From assembly GCA_012861695.1 (NCBI GenBank), contig JAAOOA010000363.1, positions 186,001 through 250,000 of the forward strand: a DNA stretch of 64,000 nucleotides, written 5' to 3'. Positions 1-11,353 of this stretch are shown piece after piece. The notes beneath the pieces are model-generated. The model saw nothing but the letters and a program-made list of their open reading frames with translations. It was not told the origin of the DNA and ran no database searches. The DNA is from Trematomus loennbergii. Lineage: Eukaryota; Chordata; Actinopteri; Perciformes; Nototheniidae. Both the position numbers and the translations under genes were made by a program. How positions within the stretch are numbered: position 1 is the stretch's first letter; every line of letters starts with the position of its first letter.

Positions 1-1552
1 AGAAGGCTCAATAGAGCTGTGGCTCTCTGTCAGCCTGGCGACAGTGCTGAAAAGACATCTTGCATTATTCTTATTCTCATCTATTAATGAAGTAGATCTT
101 CTTTACTTAATTATTTGCTGGTATTTGTGTGTTAGTTTTGTTCCTGTGAAGACTCTTTCCATTTGGGCAAGTTAGATTTTACATTCGTAATACTTTCCTT
201 TATAAAAACATATGTTAAATGGAAAAGCTAAATGTGGCTTCTTGCAAATTACTGCTCCTTATATATCCATCTGTTGTATCTTAAATCCAAACAGTGAGGA
301 GGAAGTTTGTATTTTTTACAGAAATGCTGTGAATTATCAAATTATTGGGACCTCCTTTTGCTTTATACAGCAACTATTGCATGTAGAAACGTACAGGGGA
401 CACGTGACAGAAGCAGCCTGTGGCCCTTTAACATGACTTGATGTTAGATAGAACAAAGCAGGATACATGGAAAATAATGGAGGTGACAGAGCCCTGGTAT
501 ATTTCATTAAACAAAGCTTTTCCATCCTCCCTGTCCCAGGGGAGCACTGAGTAAAGTGAGCGATGTGTGAAGTGCATCTGGTAAGCAGGAGGAGCTTCAT
601 TTCTCCCTTCAGGTTTCTGTTGACGGGGCCTCAATAGACGGCTGGGATTACATGGCGACAGTGGAAGAAGACAGCAGTACTTCAAGTGGAATCAGGGGTA
701 TCCTGTAGAAGTGTGCAACAATCAGTCTGCCAACATAGAATCCTCCGAGTGGGCTCAGTGAAGGCAGTCTCTCAACTCTGAGCACTTTCAATTGGAAAAA
801 TAAGTCATGTACGTCTATCCCATCTTGTCCTTTCTCTTTCACACTCACACTTTTGTCTCCTCCAATTTGCAGGGAATCTGAGCAGCATACAAATATAGCT
901 CCTGACAAAGTGTCATATTTTCTTGTTTCCTCTGCTTTTGCACTGTCAGATTCTTCTGGTGTTGTTACCTCTTTTCATTCCACCACTTTAATCCGCATTG
1001 TTGCAGTGATGGCTTGTGCCGTGTTGCATCAATATTATCTGAAGCTCTCATTCTCCACACTGTCTCTCATTCTTGAACTAACAGTGCCACCCAGTGGTGA
1101 GGAAGAAAAGGAGAGGCACAAAAGGAATCATGCAAATGATTAAAAACATTGAAATTAAGGGGTTGATAATTCATACAATATTAAAGGGAATGGTTTGAAT
1201 GTGACCTTTATATAATAGCTGTCTAATTTGATTAATATAGCAGTGCTCTACATAGGCTGCTGTCACGTTCATCATCCCATGAGGCCATGATGTGTAATTA
1301 AATAGAGAACATATTGGCAGTCAGGAACCGTCTTGATTTCTTTCTTCTTAATACCATGGTCTACCACATGTTTCACTTACTTTAACAGCAGCATATTAAT
1401 AGAAGCAATGCTGTGAGAGAGGTTTGGCTACAAAACCTTATTTCCCCCTCATGTAGGATTGTACTATAGATAACACCCACAACTTCAAAAACATATAATT
1501 AATTTGCGGTCACACAAATTATTTTACATGTAATAAATGTAAAGCCTCTCAC
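1..1552. other. intergenic, no gene recognised
   Basis: Short open frames occur on both strands, but none resembles a known protein, and none has convincing splice sites or codon bias. I see no tandem repeat or paired terminal repeat in this stretch. Confidence 0.5.
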
Positions 1553-1800
1553 GCATTGACTAGTGTAACTCCCTCCTAGCAGATCTACCAGCAAGTGCCA
1601 TCCGACCTCTGCAGCTAATTCACAATGCAGCAGCCTGACTGGTCTTAAACCGACCAAAGTTCTCCCCTTCACTGGCTGCCAGAATACACTTCATGGTCTG
1701 GCACTTTTTATGTTCTTCTGAGTTTTAATTGTTATGGTTTATTGCACTTATTGTAAGTTGCTTTGTATAAAAGCGTCAGCCAAATGCATTGTAATGTAAT
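1553..1800 (+). mobile_element. L2-type LINE, 3' end fragment
   Basis: The first part translates to the C-terminal reverse-transcriptase region of fish L2 elements, with a recognisable CNSLLAD-like start, PSASAIRPLQLIHNAAA-like core and a final LHWLP-type motif, broken by indels. It is followed by the usual L2-type 3' end, in which AAAAGCGTCAGCCAAATGC precedes a TGTAATGTAAT tail. The 5' part is absent. Family assignment is from memory of fish L2 3' ends. Confidence 0.7.
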
Positions 1801-2821
1801 TTGTGTAGAAAGAAGAACAACTATAACAGAAGTCTTCACATTTCCACATAAACAAAGTCTCATGACCCGATAAAGTGATGTAATGCTGGAATGGCAAACT
1901 TATTTGTCCAATGTGTGAAAGGCAACATCAAAGCAGCCCTTATCACAGGCACATCTTCAGTAATCTTCAATGGGAATATGTGACTCCCTTGTTCCTTTTA
2001 CTCTGTTCAACGTTTTCAGATGCTTACGGGGGTACGTTTTATTAAATAAATCCCATATCACAGTGTTTGTAATTATAAATCCAAGTGTTCAGGTTCGTTA
2101 AGTGGGGTGGACACAGCGAGGTAAAACTGAACTAAACCAACACAGAGACACAACACTTTGTTATAGATGATTGCATCTTTTCTATAAATAATATTGGGAA
2201 GTGAAGGGTATTCTGATGATTTCAGAAAAAAAGTAGCACAGATATTTCCCTCAGAAGTAGGTAAAGATCAGAAACGACTAAATGAAAGTGAATATGGATA
2301 CATGACGTATTTCAAGTTTGAAACCGGTTTGAAACCTGGCTAGGTCGAGGAAAAGATCACCATTTGGCTTATGCATGCCATGCATTATAAATGTGAAGTA
2401 GCATGTGACGTTGTAACTAACATGCTACCGTTGTAAGGTAATGAAGGGAAACCTGCAAGCTAGTTGAGTCAGTCAACTCGAGCACCAATGATTCATATAA
2501 ACCATACAACCATACAACCAACCAAACACATTATCCTGGCTAGCTATTTAAGCTGCACGATTTGCCATCTCTCCTTGTTGATGCTGCTACTGCCCTGTTA
2601 TCATCACTCTTCAATGTTCTATGTTTAAATATTTGTGGGGAGTGTTGAGGCCGGAGAAGGGCGCCAAATTCAAACTATATGCTGCTGTTAATAAACAACA
2701 GTTTTGTTAGGGCTGTGTAATGTATCACATTGTCATGGTGTCTAGAAATTGGCGTCAAACTAAATACGTAAATATGGGTAGTAATAAGTGTCTAGCATCG
2801 ACAACCGTTTTTGTACTGTGA
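1801..2821. other. intergenic, no feature recognised
   Basis: AT-rich non-coding sequence with no open frame of interest, no paired inverted repeat and no LINE-like translation that I can identify. Confidence 0.5.
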
Positions 2822-3288
2822 TATGGGGCTAGATTTGTCTCAATAATATGAAGAAAAAAAAGTATCTGTGTGTAAATGTGAAATTCTTAAATGTAAAACA
2901 CCCTCCACAAATGCATTAAAAAGATTTGCAAACTCGCAAATACGCAAAACAATTCTACAAATAAAAAAAGATTTTTTGAATACTGTAATTAATTTACAAA
3001 TAAAAAAAGGAATTTGTGAACATCTCTCTAACATTTACGACTTTCCACCAGGCATTTGTGAATGCACATTGTATTTGTGGATCGAAAAACGCATTTGTGG
3101 AAATCTATTCATGTAATTCAGCTATATGTTTGGGTGATGATGACGTACTTGCTGCCTTTCAAATGTTTTTGTGAGTTTGAAAATATTTTTAATGCACTTG
3201 TGGAAGGTGTTTTACATTTACAAATGACACATTTAGACACAGATTACTTTTCTTTTCACACACGTATTGAGACGAATCTAGCCCCATA
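2822..3288. mobile_element. palindromic MITE with TSD CTGTGA
   Basis: The element starts TATGGGGCTAGATTTGTC and ends with the near-perfect reverse complement GACGAATCTAGCCCCATA. The inverted match continues inward for more than 100 bases with mismatches, so the whole element folds on itself. CTGTGA flanks it at 2816-2821 and 3289-3294; a 7-bp ACTGTGA duplication is also possible if the last A is not counted in the element. Internally it is rich in ATTTG and CAAAT words and has no credible gene. The TSD length leaves the superfamily open; hAT-like is one option. Confidence 0.75.
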
Positions 3289-4376
3289 CTGTGAGGACGG
3301 CTCTGGTCATATCGACATAAGTCATAGACCCTTAGCTACCATCTATTACAGTCAAATTAAAGAAACTTAAGACATGTCTTTTAGACTCACGTGGCAAAAC
3401 ATTTGTTTTAATTTCCTCCATTTTATCAAATGTAAAACTAGGACAGCCATGTCTGTAGCATCACTTGTAAAGGTATTTTCTCTTTAGCCTTCCTGCCTTC
3501 AGATCCACCCTGCTTCTCCACCCAAGACACAAATAGCTGTGAAATGTTTCCAAGTGATGTGGAGATAAAAAGCTCAAAACCTTCACACAGACTTTTTCCC
3601 TCTTCATTCCGACACAACAGCTGCACATGTTCACACTCCCATGTATTCTGAGATGATTGATCCTGACATGTGTTAACTTAACAGATCTGGTCAGCAATCT
3701 ACAGGGTATAACAGTGTTACTGCCCAAAACAGGCACCCCATTTTGACAAAATGGCTACCACGTTATTTAAAAGGCATAACTAAAAGTTACTACAAGTGTA
3801 ATGTCCCTTATTACTCATTACACAGGAAACACAGCTACAACACGTACAGTAGTTCAAAGTAGAACTAGGAGGTAAGTGTGATGAATATTTTAAATGTGCA
3901 ATATTTTAAAGATCTGAATTCATTGTCCTCTAGGTATTTGGTTATTTGAATGTTTACTTTTAACGATGTTGCCAGATTCAGAAATCTCTATTTTTTTCAT
4001 TGGTTTTTACAATTTGATCGCAACCAATGGCGAGAGCTACGAAATTAAATATCATAGAAAACAATGTGGTACCTCTCTTTTAAACACATCATACCCATAC
4101 AATAATGTCCCAAAAATGTATTATAGTAAAAAGTTGGAATAATATTATCCACAAGCTCTTTCAATATAATATATATATATAGTACACTTTCTGTTGGGAA
4201 GCTAGGAGTTAATGATGAAAGGCGTCTGGTGCCAATCTACTATTTCAGAGAACATAAAAACGTAATCATTCGAATTTTGTTTTAAGATGGAGACAAAATA
4301 GCCCTCAGTCACTTAAGGTGTCATTCGCAAACTTTCCATAGCTCTATTATCAATCACAATTAATCTGTATAATATA
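3289..4376. other. intergenic, no gene recognised
   Basis: Non-coding. A short AT run lies near 4168-4182. The minus-strand open frames around 3440-3740 resemble no protein family I know. Confidence 0.5.
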
Positions 4377-4890
4377 AAAGAATGTTACGATCTCACGTTT
4401 TCTGGCCACAGTAGTTGCTTTAGAGAATTTTACACCCGGAAGTAAGTATTCTCTCTAATGTTTTTCGGAGTTTAGGTGCCATAGAACATGTTGCGAAACA
4501 CACAAATAGCCAGCATGTGTAGTTCTGGGAGGGGGGGTGGACTTCAAATCCTGTTTTGGATAGCGTGCCGTGGCTTGGCTTCATTCCATTTCAAAGTGTT
4601 GTTTGACGCTCGGCGTAACCTTGGCGCACTGCCACTCCAACATCCAATCACAGAGCTTGAGGACTAATCACGGAGTTTGTCAAGCAAAGAGACTGGTGTC
4701 GTCCCAAACGATAGCTGAGGATTATGGGTAGTGTAGTGTCTTCGGCCATCCTAAACTCTGAAAAAACTATTTGTTTCTCCGAATCGAAGGGGAAAAACAC
4801 AAAAGCATTGCACACAATTTAAACCAATCAATGTTGTGTAATTAACAAGGATAATCTGGTGTTTTTGAGTTGATGAGTAATGCATCTATC

Positions 4891-5482
4891 TGTGAGGATC
4901 TGCAGTACTTCCTCCTCTTTTCCACTTCTATGTTTGTTTGTCTTCCTGGCTGGGCGTGGCTGACCTACATTCTGATTCCCGCCAACTCATCTCCACTGCT
5001 GTTGTTCATCTCACTGATTGCCACTACTCACCTGCACCTGCTTAAAACCCTGGTTCCCATCCTCAGACTTCGCCAGTTCTTCGTTTATTCTTCAGTGATC
5101 CACACACATCTGCCGCTCTGCTTGCCACGTCCAGCCTCCGACTCCTCGTCTGAGTTCCCTCCGTGCCTCCACGCACACCAGCTCATCCTGACTACATTTC
5201 GCCAGCTCTGGATCTCCGGCTCTCCACGCCGGTGTTTCCTCCGTGCCTCCACGCACACCAGCTCATCCTGACTACATTCGCCGGCTCTCCACGCCGGTGT
5301 TTCCTCCGTGCCTCCACGCACACCAGCACATCCTGCCTACATTCGCCAGCTCTGAGCTCCTCTCTACACCTTGCTTGTGCCGTGGTCAAATAAAGACTAT
5401 TATTTGACACTTCTCCACTGTTTCCGTCTAAGTGTCTGCGTAGCGGGTTCTTTTCTTCAGTCACTTCTCGGGAAGCGTAACA
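4891..5482 (+). repeat. 5' LTR
   Basis: Begins TGTGAGGATC and ends GCGTAACA, the TG...CA termini expected of LTRs. It contains a tandem segment of about 75 bp around 5155-5335, with the words CCTCCGTGCCTCCACGCACA repeated three times. AATAAA at 5389-5394 is the likely polyadenylation signal. Confidence 0.93.
5041..5082 (+). promoter_or_regulatory. probable LTR core promoter and start of R
   Basis: CTTAAAACC at 5041-5049 is a TATA-like box. About 30 bases downstream, GCCAGTTCTTC at 5072-5082 is the exact reverse complement of the 11 bases after the LTR. In the Tf1/sushi group the mRNA 5' end pairs with the primer-binding site, so transcription probably starts at or next to G5072. The start site is inferred, not observed. 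Confidence 0.6.
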
Positions 5483-5493
5483 GAAGAACTGGC
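5483..5493 (+). promoter_or_regulatory. self-complementary primer-binding site
   Basis: GAAGAACTGGC begins one base after the end of the LTR and is complementary over exactly 11 bases to 5072-5082. Pairing stops on both sides. Eleven bases is the length known for Tf1 self-priming. I see no match to a common tRNA 3' end. Confidence 0.7.
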
Positions 5494-5498
5494 CAACA

Positions 5499-6470
5499 AT
5501 GAACCCCGCAGGCACTGGAGCGGATCCCGCCACAGTCCATCATGCCCTGTCTAGTCAGGGTTCCCTTCTGGGTCAACACGACCAGCTCATTCGGGCGTTA
5601 GTCGAGAGCAATCAATCCATGGCTCATCATGTCTCTGAGTTAGCTTGCCAGATCTCAGCTCTAACTACCTCGGCTGCAGTTCTCATGCCACTCCCAATCC
5701 AGCTTTTTCCTACTCCACGCCAGGATTTCCCCATCACCGACCCTGAGCCATTCCACGGTGAGGTGGAGAAATGCAGAGGATTTCTTTTCCATGTAACAAG
5801 GTTTTCGCCAGCGTCCTGTTTCGTTTGCAGCTGATGTTACCGGATTAATTATGTTCTGAGTTTGCTCCGTGGCAAGGCTTTAACCTGGGCAGAGGCTTTG
5901 AGCTCTTCAGTGGACTATGACAATCTGCGTTTTGAATGCTTCTCAGAGCGTTTTTCTGCTGTTTGATCATCCCAATTATTCTGGCTCCGCCGAGAATCAG
6001 CTGCTCGGTTTACAACAGGAAACCGGAGTGTGGCCGATATTCCATCGAGTTTCACACACTCGCTGCAGAGGCTCGATGGGACGAGGCGGCTCTCAAGGCG
6101 GTGTTTTTGAGAGGATTAAAGGATCAGCTCCGGGATGAATTAGCTGCACGAGACGTTCCAGCGGATCTCCAAGATCTGATTTCCTTGGTGTCCCGCCTGG
6201 ACTGTCGTTTGCGGGAGCGCAGAGCTGAGCGGACACAGCGGAATCCACCTGTCTCACACAGTAAGCCCAGTTTTTCCACCTACCCTGTTCCCTCCCTCCG
6301 TTTTCTCGCCGCCCAGCGGGCGCACCTCTTCTCACGAGGAGGCTATGCAACTGGGTCGCGCTAGACTATCTCCGGAGGAGCGTCAACGTCGGGCGTGTGC
6401 TGGCCAATGCATGTATTGTGGCAACGCGGGCATGTCATTGCCAACTGTCCTGTACGCCCAAACGTGGGAG
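5499..6470 (+). pseudogene. gag-like region with CCHC zinc knuckle, frame broken
   Basis: An ATG at 5499, just after the primer-binding site, starts a frame of 111 codons with the polar, glutamine- and serine-rich N-terminus seen in sushi-type Gag. The frame is then lost and regained several times. A region around 5930-6240 looks like the capsid part, and a CMYCGN knuckle start lies at 6411-6428. The frame shifts by one base directly after that knuckle. No pieces are joined here. The product would form the particle and bind the element RNA. Confidence 0.75.
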
Positions 6471-6568
6471 CTCGTCAGTGAGATTGGGGGTCCTGACGAG
6501 TCCACAGCCATCTTCTCTACCCCTTCTTTGTGCCGTTTTCTAATACCCGCCAAGATTGTGTTAATACT

Positions 6569-9500
6569 ATGACTTTGCCTATCCAAGCTCTCATTGATTC
6601 TGGTGCTGAGGATAGTTTTTTGGACCGTGAGCTAGCTGAACAGCTGGGACTCTGCCTGGAGCCGTTAGATGAACCTCTAACAGCCTATGCACTTAATGGC
6701 AAATAATCTCCTCTGTAACAGCACAGTCAGCCCCTTTGACATTGATCACCTCCGGCAACCACAGAGAGCTCATCCAGTTAAAGGTAATCTCTGCACCTTC
6801 CACACCTCTGGTATTGGGTTATCCGTGGCTTCGCACCCACAACCCACACATTGATTGGGTAAGGGAAAGATCATTGAATGGGATCAGCACTGTCTCGCTA
6901 ACTGTCTGTTATCTGCCGTACCTCCTGTCTCTGTCTCCCCAAACTCTGCTGCTTCTGTAGACTTAACTGGAGTTCCTGCGACCTACCACGACCTGAGATT
7001 GGTCTTCAGCAAGGAGAGGGCTCTCTCTCTTCCTCCTCATCGGCCCTACGACTGCTCTATAGATCTGTTTCCTGGGGCTCCTCTACCCACCAGCCGCCTC
7101 TACAACCTGTCCCGTCCTGAGAAGGAGGCTATGGAGCTATATATCACGGACTCAGTGGCTGCTGGGATTATTCGTTCTTCCTCCTCCCCCGTGGGTGCCG
7201 GTTTCTTCTTCGTTGGCAAAAGGATAAGTCACTGCGACCTTGCATTGACTTTCGTGGGTTAAACAACATACTGTTAAGAACAAGTACCCATTACCCCTTC
7301 TCACCTCTGCTTTTGAACCTCTCCATGAGGCAACCCTGTTCACCAAGCTTGACCTTAGGAACGCCTATCACCTGGTCCGTATCCGTCAAGGGGATGAATG
7401 GAAGACGGCTTTCAACACTCCCTTAGGTCATTTTGAATACCTAGTCATGCCTTTGGACTCACTAACGCTCCAGCAGTATTTCAGGCTCTGGTCAACGATG
7501 TTCTGCGTGATTTCCTTAACCGCTTTGTCTTTGTATACATAGACGACATCCTGATTTTCTCCAAGACCAGGAGGAACACGAGAACCATGTCCGCCTGGTG
7601 CTTCAGAGACTGCTGGAGAACAAGCTCTATGTCAAGGCTGAGAAGTGTGAGTTCCACCAGAACCGGATCAGCTTCCTGGGCTATATCATTAGTCAGGGCA
7701 GAGTGGAGGCAGATTCTGGAAAGATCGAGGCTGTGGTCGAGTGGCCAGCCCTACTACGAGGAGGGAGCTTCAGAGGTTTCTGGGCTTCGCCAACTTTTAC
7801 CGCCGCTTCATCAGGAACTTCAGTAAGGTTGCTGCACCTCTCTCAAGACTCACCTCTGTCAACATTAAGTTCTTCTGGACCCAGAGGCTAATGAGGCTTT
7901 TCTCAAACTCAAGTCCCTGTTCACCTCTGCCCATCCTCATCCAGCCAGACTCTGAGAAGCAGTTTATTGTGGAGGTTGATGCGTCAGACACTGGGGTGGG
8001 AGCTGTCTTGTCACAAACTGCTGGTTCTAATAACATCCTTCATCCTTGTGCTTTCTTTTCACGCCGCCTCTCTCCTGCTGAGCGCAATTATGATGTTGGA
8101 AACAGGGAGCTTCTGGGAGTAAAGTTGGCGTTAGAGGAGTGGAGACACTGGCTCGAGGGCAGCAAGCAGTCATTCCTGGTCTGGACAGACCACAAGAACC
8201 TCGCCTACATCCAGTCAGCGAGACGGCTGAACTCTCGACAGGCCAGATGGGCTCTCTTCTTCAGTCGCTTCAATTTTAGTCTCACATACCGTCCAGGTTC
8301 CCGGAATGTAAGCCCGATGCTCTATCAGACTGTACTCTCTGACTCTCCCGAGCCCTCTGCTTTCAATCCTGCCCAAGAGTTGTGTTGTAGGCGCCCTCTC
8401 TTGGGAGATTAATAACACCATCCAGGAGGCTTTGAGAGAGCAACCAGATCCTGGTAACGGTCCTCCGAACCGTCAGTTCGTTCCCGATGCTGCTCGCTCC
8501 AAGGTTCTACAGTGGGTCCACAGTTCCCGGTTCTCCATCCATCCCGGAGTAAACCGCACACGCTCTTTCTTAAGAGACACTTCTGGTGGCCAACTGTCAA
8601 CAAGGACACTCAGGAGTTTGTTTCTTCCTGCCCCACGTGTGCTAGGAGTAAGTCCTCCCACCAAACACCTGCAGGATTGCTTCAGCCTCTACCCATCCCT
8701 AGTCGTCCCTGGTCACATATCGCCTTGGACTTTGTTACCGGCCTGCCTCCCTCCCAGGGTAACACCACAATTCTCACCATTGTTGATAGATTCTCTAAGT
8801 CTGCCCACTTTGTAGCTCTTCCTAAGCTCCCTTCAGCCTGGAGACCTCCCAACTCCTCTCTGTACACGTTTTCCGGCTACATGGAATCCCTTCTGACATA
8901 GTTTCTGACCGCGGTCCTCAATTCACCTCTCGAGTGTGGAAGGAGTTCTGTCAATCCCTGGGAGCTTCTGTCAGTTTAACATCCGGATATCATCCCCAGT
9001 CAAACGGTCAGACTGAGCGAACCAACCAGGACCTGGAGTCAGCCCTCCGCTGCATCGTTGACCGTAACCCCTCTACCTGGAGCTCCCATCTTCCCTGGGT
9101 TGAGTACTCGCATAATTCCCTAACGTGTTCTGCTACTGGTCTCTCCCCGTTTGAGGCTTCTTTGGGGTACCAGCCGCCCCTGTTCCCTGAAGAGGAGAGA
9201 GAACTAGCAGTTCCCTCGGTCCAGCAGCATGTTCGTCGTTGTCAAAAGATCTGGAGAGACACTCGCTCTGCTCTCCTCCTGACTTCAGCTCGGAACCAAC
9301 AGTCGGCCAACCGCCACAGACAAGCTGCTCCTCCTTACGTCCCAGGTCAGTCTGTCTGGTTATCTTCCAGGAACATTCCTCTCCTCACAGAATCGAAGAA
9401 GTTGTCTCCACGCTTCATTGGTCCCTTCTCCATTCAAAGGATTATTAACCCCTCTGCAGTCCGGCTGAAGCTTCCCAGAACATTGAGAGTCCATCCTACT

Positions 9501-9803
9501 TTTCATGTCTCCCAGATTAAGCCTGTTCACACCAGTGACTTGAGCCCTCCGGCCGTTCCCCCTCCTCCCCCCCGAGTCATTGATGACCATCCTGCCTACA
9601 CAGTGCACCGTCTCATGGACGTCAGGCGCCGGGGCAGGGGCTTACAGTATTTGGTGGACTGGGAGGGTTACGGTCTCGAGGAGCGATGCTGGGTCCCTCG
9701 CTCCCGAGTCCTGGACCCTGTAATGATAAGGGCCTTTCACAGGGCTCATCCAGACAAGCCTGGTGGTCGCCAGGAGGCTCCCGTTGAGGGGGGGGTACTG
9801 TGA
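6569..9803 (+). pseudogene. pol-like region: protease, RT, RNase H, integrase, chromodomain
   Basis: In order: an aspartic protease active site LIDSGAEDSF near 6590; reverse transcriptase with [12 protein letters not shown] near 7350 and the catalytic VYIDDIL near 7533; RNase H starting at [13 protein letters not shown] near 7975; an integrase zinc-binding region around 8540-8650 ending CPTCARSK; the integrase core with [11 protein letters not shown] near 8727 and [13 protein letters not shown] near 8985; and a chromodomain with [16 protein letters not shown] near 9652. The final 289 codons (8934-9803) are open. Upstream, the frame is lost by one base near 7228, 7450, 7568, 7748 and 7880, mostly in short runs of identical bases. 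Confidence 0.88.
9784..9798 (+). other. polypurine tract
   Basis: A G-rich purine run directly before the 3' LTR, the expected primer site for plus-strand DNA synthesis. It overlaps the end of the pol frame. Confidence 0.75.
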
Positions 9804-10401
9804 GGATCTGCAGTACTTCCTCCTTCTTTTCCACTTCTATGTTTGTTTGTCTTCCTGGCTGGGCGTGGCTGACCTACATTCTGATTCCCGCCAACTCATC
9901 TCCACTGCTGTTGTTCATCTCACTGATTGCCACTACTCACCTGCACCTGCTTAAAACCCTGGTTCCCATCCTCAGACTTCGCCAGTTCTTCGTTTATTCT
10001 TCAGTGATCCACACACACCTGCCGCTCTGCTTGCCACGTCCAGCCTCCGACTCCTCGTCTGAGTTCCCTCCGTGCCTCCACGCACACCAGCTCATCCTGA
10101 CTACATTTCGCCAGCTCTGGATCTGGCTCTCCACGCCGGTGTTTCCTCCGTGCCTCCACGCACACCAGCTCATCCTGACTACATTCGCCAGCTCTGGATC
10201 TCCGGCTCTCCACGCCGGTGTTTCCTCCGTGCCTCCACGCACACCAGCACCCTGCCTACATTCGCCAGCTCTGAGCTCCTCTCTACACCTTGCTTGTGCC
10301 GTGGTCAAATAAAGACTATTATTTGACACTTCTCCACTGTTTCCGTCTAAGTGTCTGCGTAGCGGGTTCTTTTCTTCAGTCACTTCTCGGGAAGCGTAAC
10401 A
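9799..10401 (+). repeat. 3' LTR
   Basis: Same TG...CA termini as the 5' LTR and almost identical to it. The 11-bp length difference lies mainly in the repeated CCTCCGTGCCTCCACG segment. AATAAA is at 10308-10313. Confidence 0.93.
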
Positions 10402-10508
10402 CTATCACTGTAAAATCAATCGACATTAGAGAGAATACTTACTTCCGGGTGTAAAATTCTCTAAAGCAACTACTGCGGCCAGAAAACGTGAGATCGTAAC
10501 ATTCTTTT

Positions 10509-10935
10509 CTCTTTGTAATAATAATAAAAAAAACAATAAATGGCAAATATATGTAGAAAATAAAAGTATTTGAGTTACGTCCAAAACAAACGTAATGTGG
10601 GAGAAAATAAGTTTCTCGCTAAACGTAATTGAGAATGCAGTTTAGTTCTGTGGGAACGTCATTTTGAGGAGACAGGGTTGATTCTTGACAATAATCTCAA
10701 AAAACAACACATGTCCAATGACGGCTGCACAAGCTATTGACAAACATGCAGGTGTTCTGTATTGGAACCAAGTGGATTTAGTCTTTTTTAATCAGAGTAA
10801 TCTAAACTCTCTTTGCAAAGAAAACAATTAAGACAAATTAGATCTCAGTTAAGACAATTAGGACTAACGATTCACACTAATGGTTGCAAACAGAGGGCTC
10901 CAGAACATAGCCACCAAAGCAGCAGCTGCAAGGGA
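10509..10935. other. intergenic, no gene recognised
   Basis: AT-rich non-coding sequence with no repeat pair or protein-like translation that I can identify. Confidence 0.5.
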
Positions 10936-11055
10936 GAGTGCAGAGAAATAAATCCGTAGGTGGCAGAGCCTTTTCATTCCGAGCACCTCTCCTTTGATTC
11001 CTTCAAAAGCAAACTAAAAACCCATCTCTTCGCATCTGTCTTCCTTGTCAACTAG
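10936..11055 (+). mobile_element. LINE C-terminal fragment (L2/CR1-like)
   Basis: The translation around 10960-11040 gives FRAPLL followed, after a frame change, by SFKSKLKTHLFA, the typical end of fish L2/CR1 ORF2 proteins. It is short and 5'-truncated. Confidence 0.5.
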
Positions 11056-11353
11056 GCAAGGCAAGGCAAGGTTATTACGTCACAGCGTATACTTCAGCGG
11101 AATATCAAAACAGCGGCCCGGGGTGCAAAACGCATCAATGACAGCGACCCTCTACCACACAAAACAACACCATTTATATAAACACCTATCATGACAGGGC
11201 ACCCACAGCCAAGTAACAATTACAAATGAATTAAGTCGGCACGGTGGCCCACATTGAAAATGACTTAGGCCTACCTTTGATGATCATATCACTTAAACAC
11301 AAAGTCCATCCTCCTGTCCTTTTGGATGAAGCACTTGATGGCGGGGTCATGCA

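Larger units (their letters stand above)
4891..10401 (+). mobile_element. Ty3/gypsy LTR retrotransposon, chromovirus of Tf1/sushi type
   Basis: Two LTRs of 592 and 603 bp flank gag- and pol-like sequence in the order gag, protease, reverse transcriptase, RNase H, integrase, chromodomain. A 5-bp TSD, CTATC, lies at 4886-4890 and 10402-10406. The primer-binding site directly after the 5' LTR matches the element's own LTR rather than an obvious tRNA, as in the Tf1/sushi group. The LTRs differ mainly in a repeated segment, so the insertion is young. Reading frames are broken at several places by single-base losses, which may be assembly errors rather than decay. Confidence 0.93.
4377..10508. mobile_element. 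foldback element with 86-bp inverted arms, host of the gypsy insertion
   Basis: 4377-4462 and 10423-10508 are reverse complements over 86 bases with a single mismatch (an A/G difference near 4408 and 10477). After removing the gypsy element and one TSD copy, about 0.6 kb remains, which is the size of a non-autonomous element. The internal sequence has no coding potential. I cannot find a clean TSD outside the arms, so the superfamily is unassigned. Confidence 0.65.

Noticed and set aside
853..1143. 96-codon plus-strand open frame
   Set aside because: No family resemblance, no splice sites or promoter context, and composition like the non-coding surroundings.
5085..5533. Minus-strand open frames in the LTRs
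   Set aside because: They follow the internal LTR repeat and lie antisense to a well-supported retrotransposon; the same frames recur in the 3' LTR.
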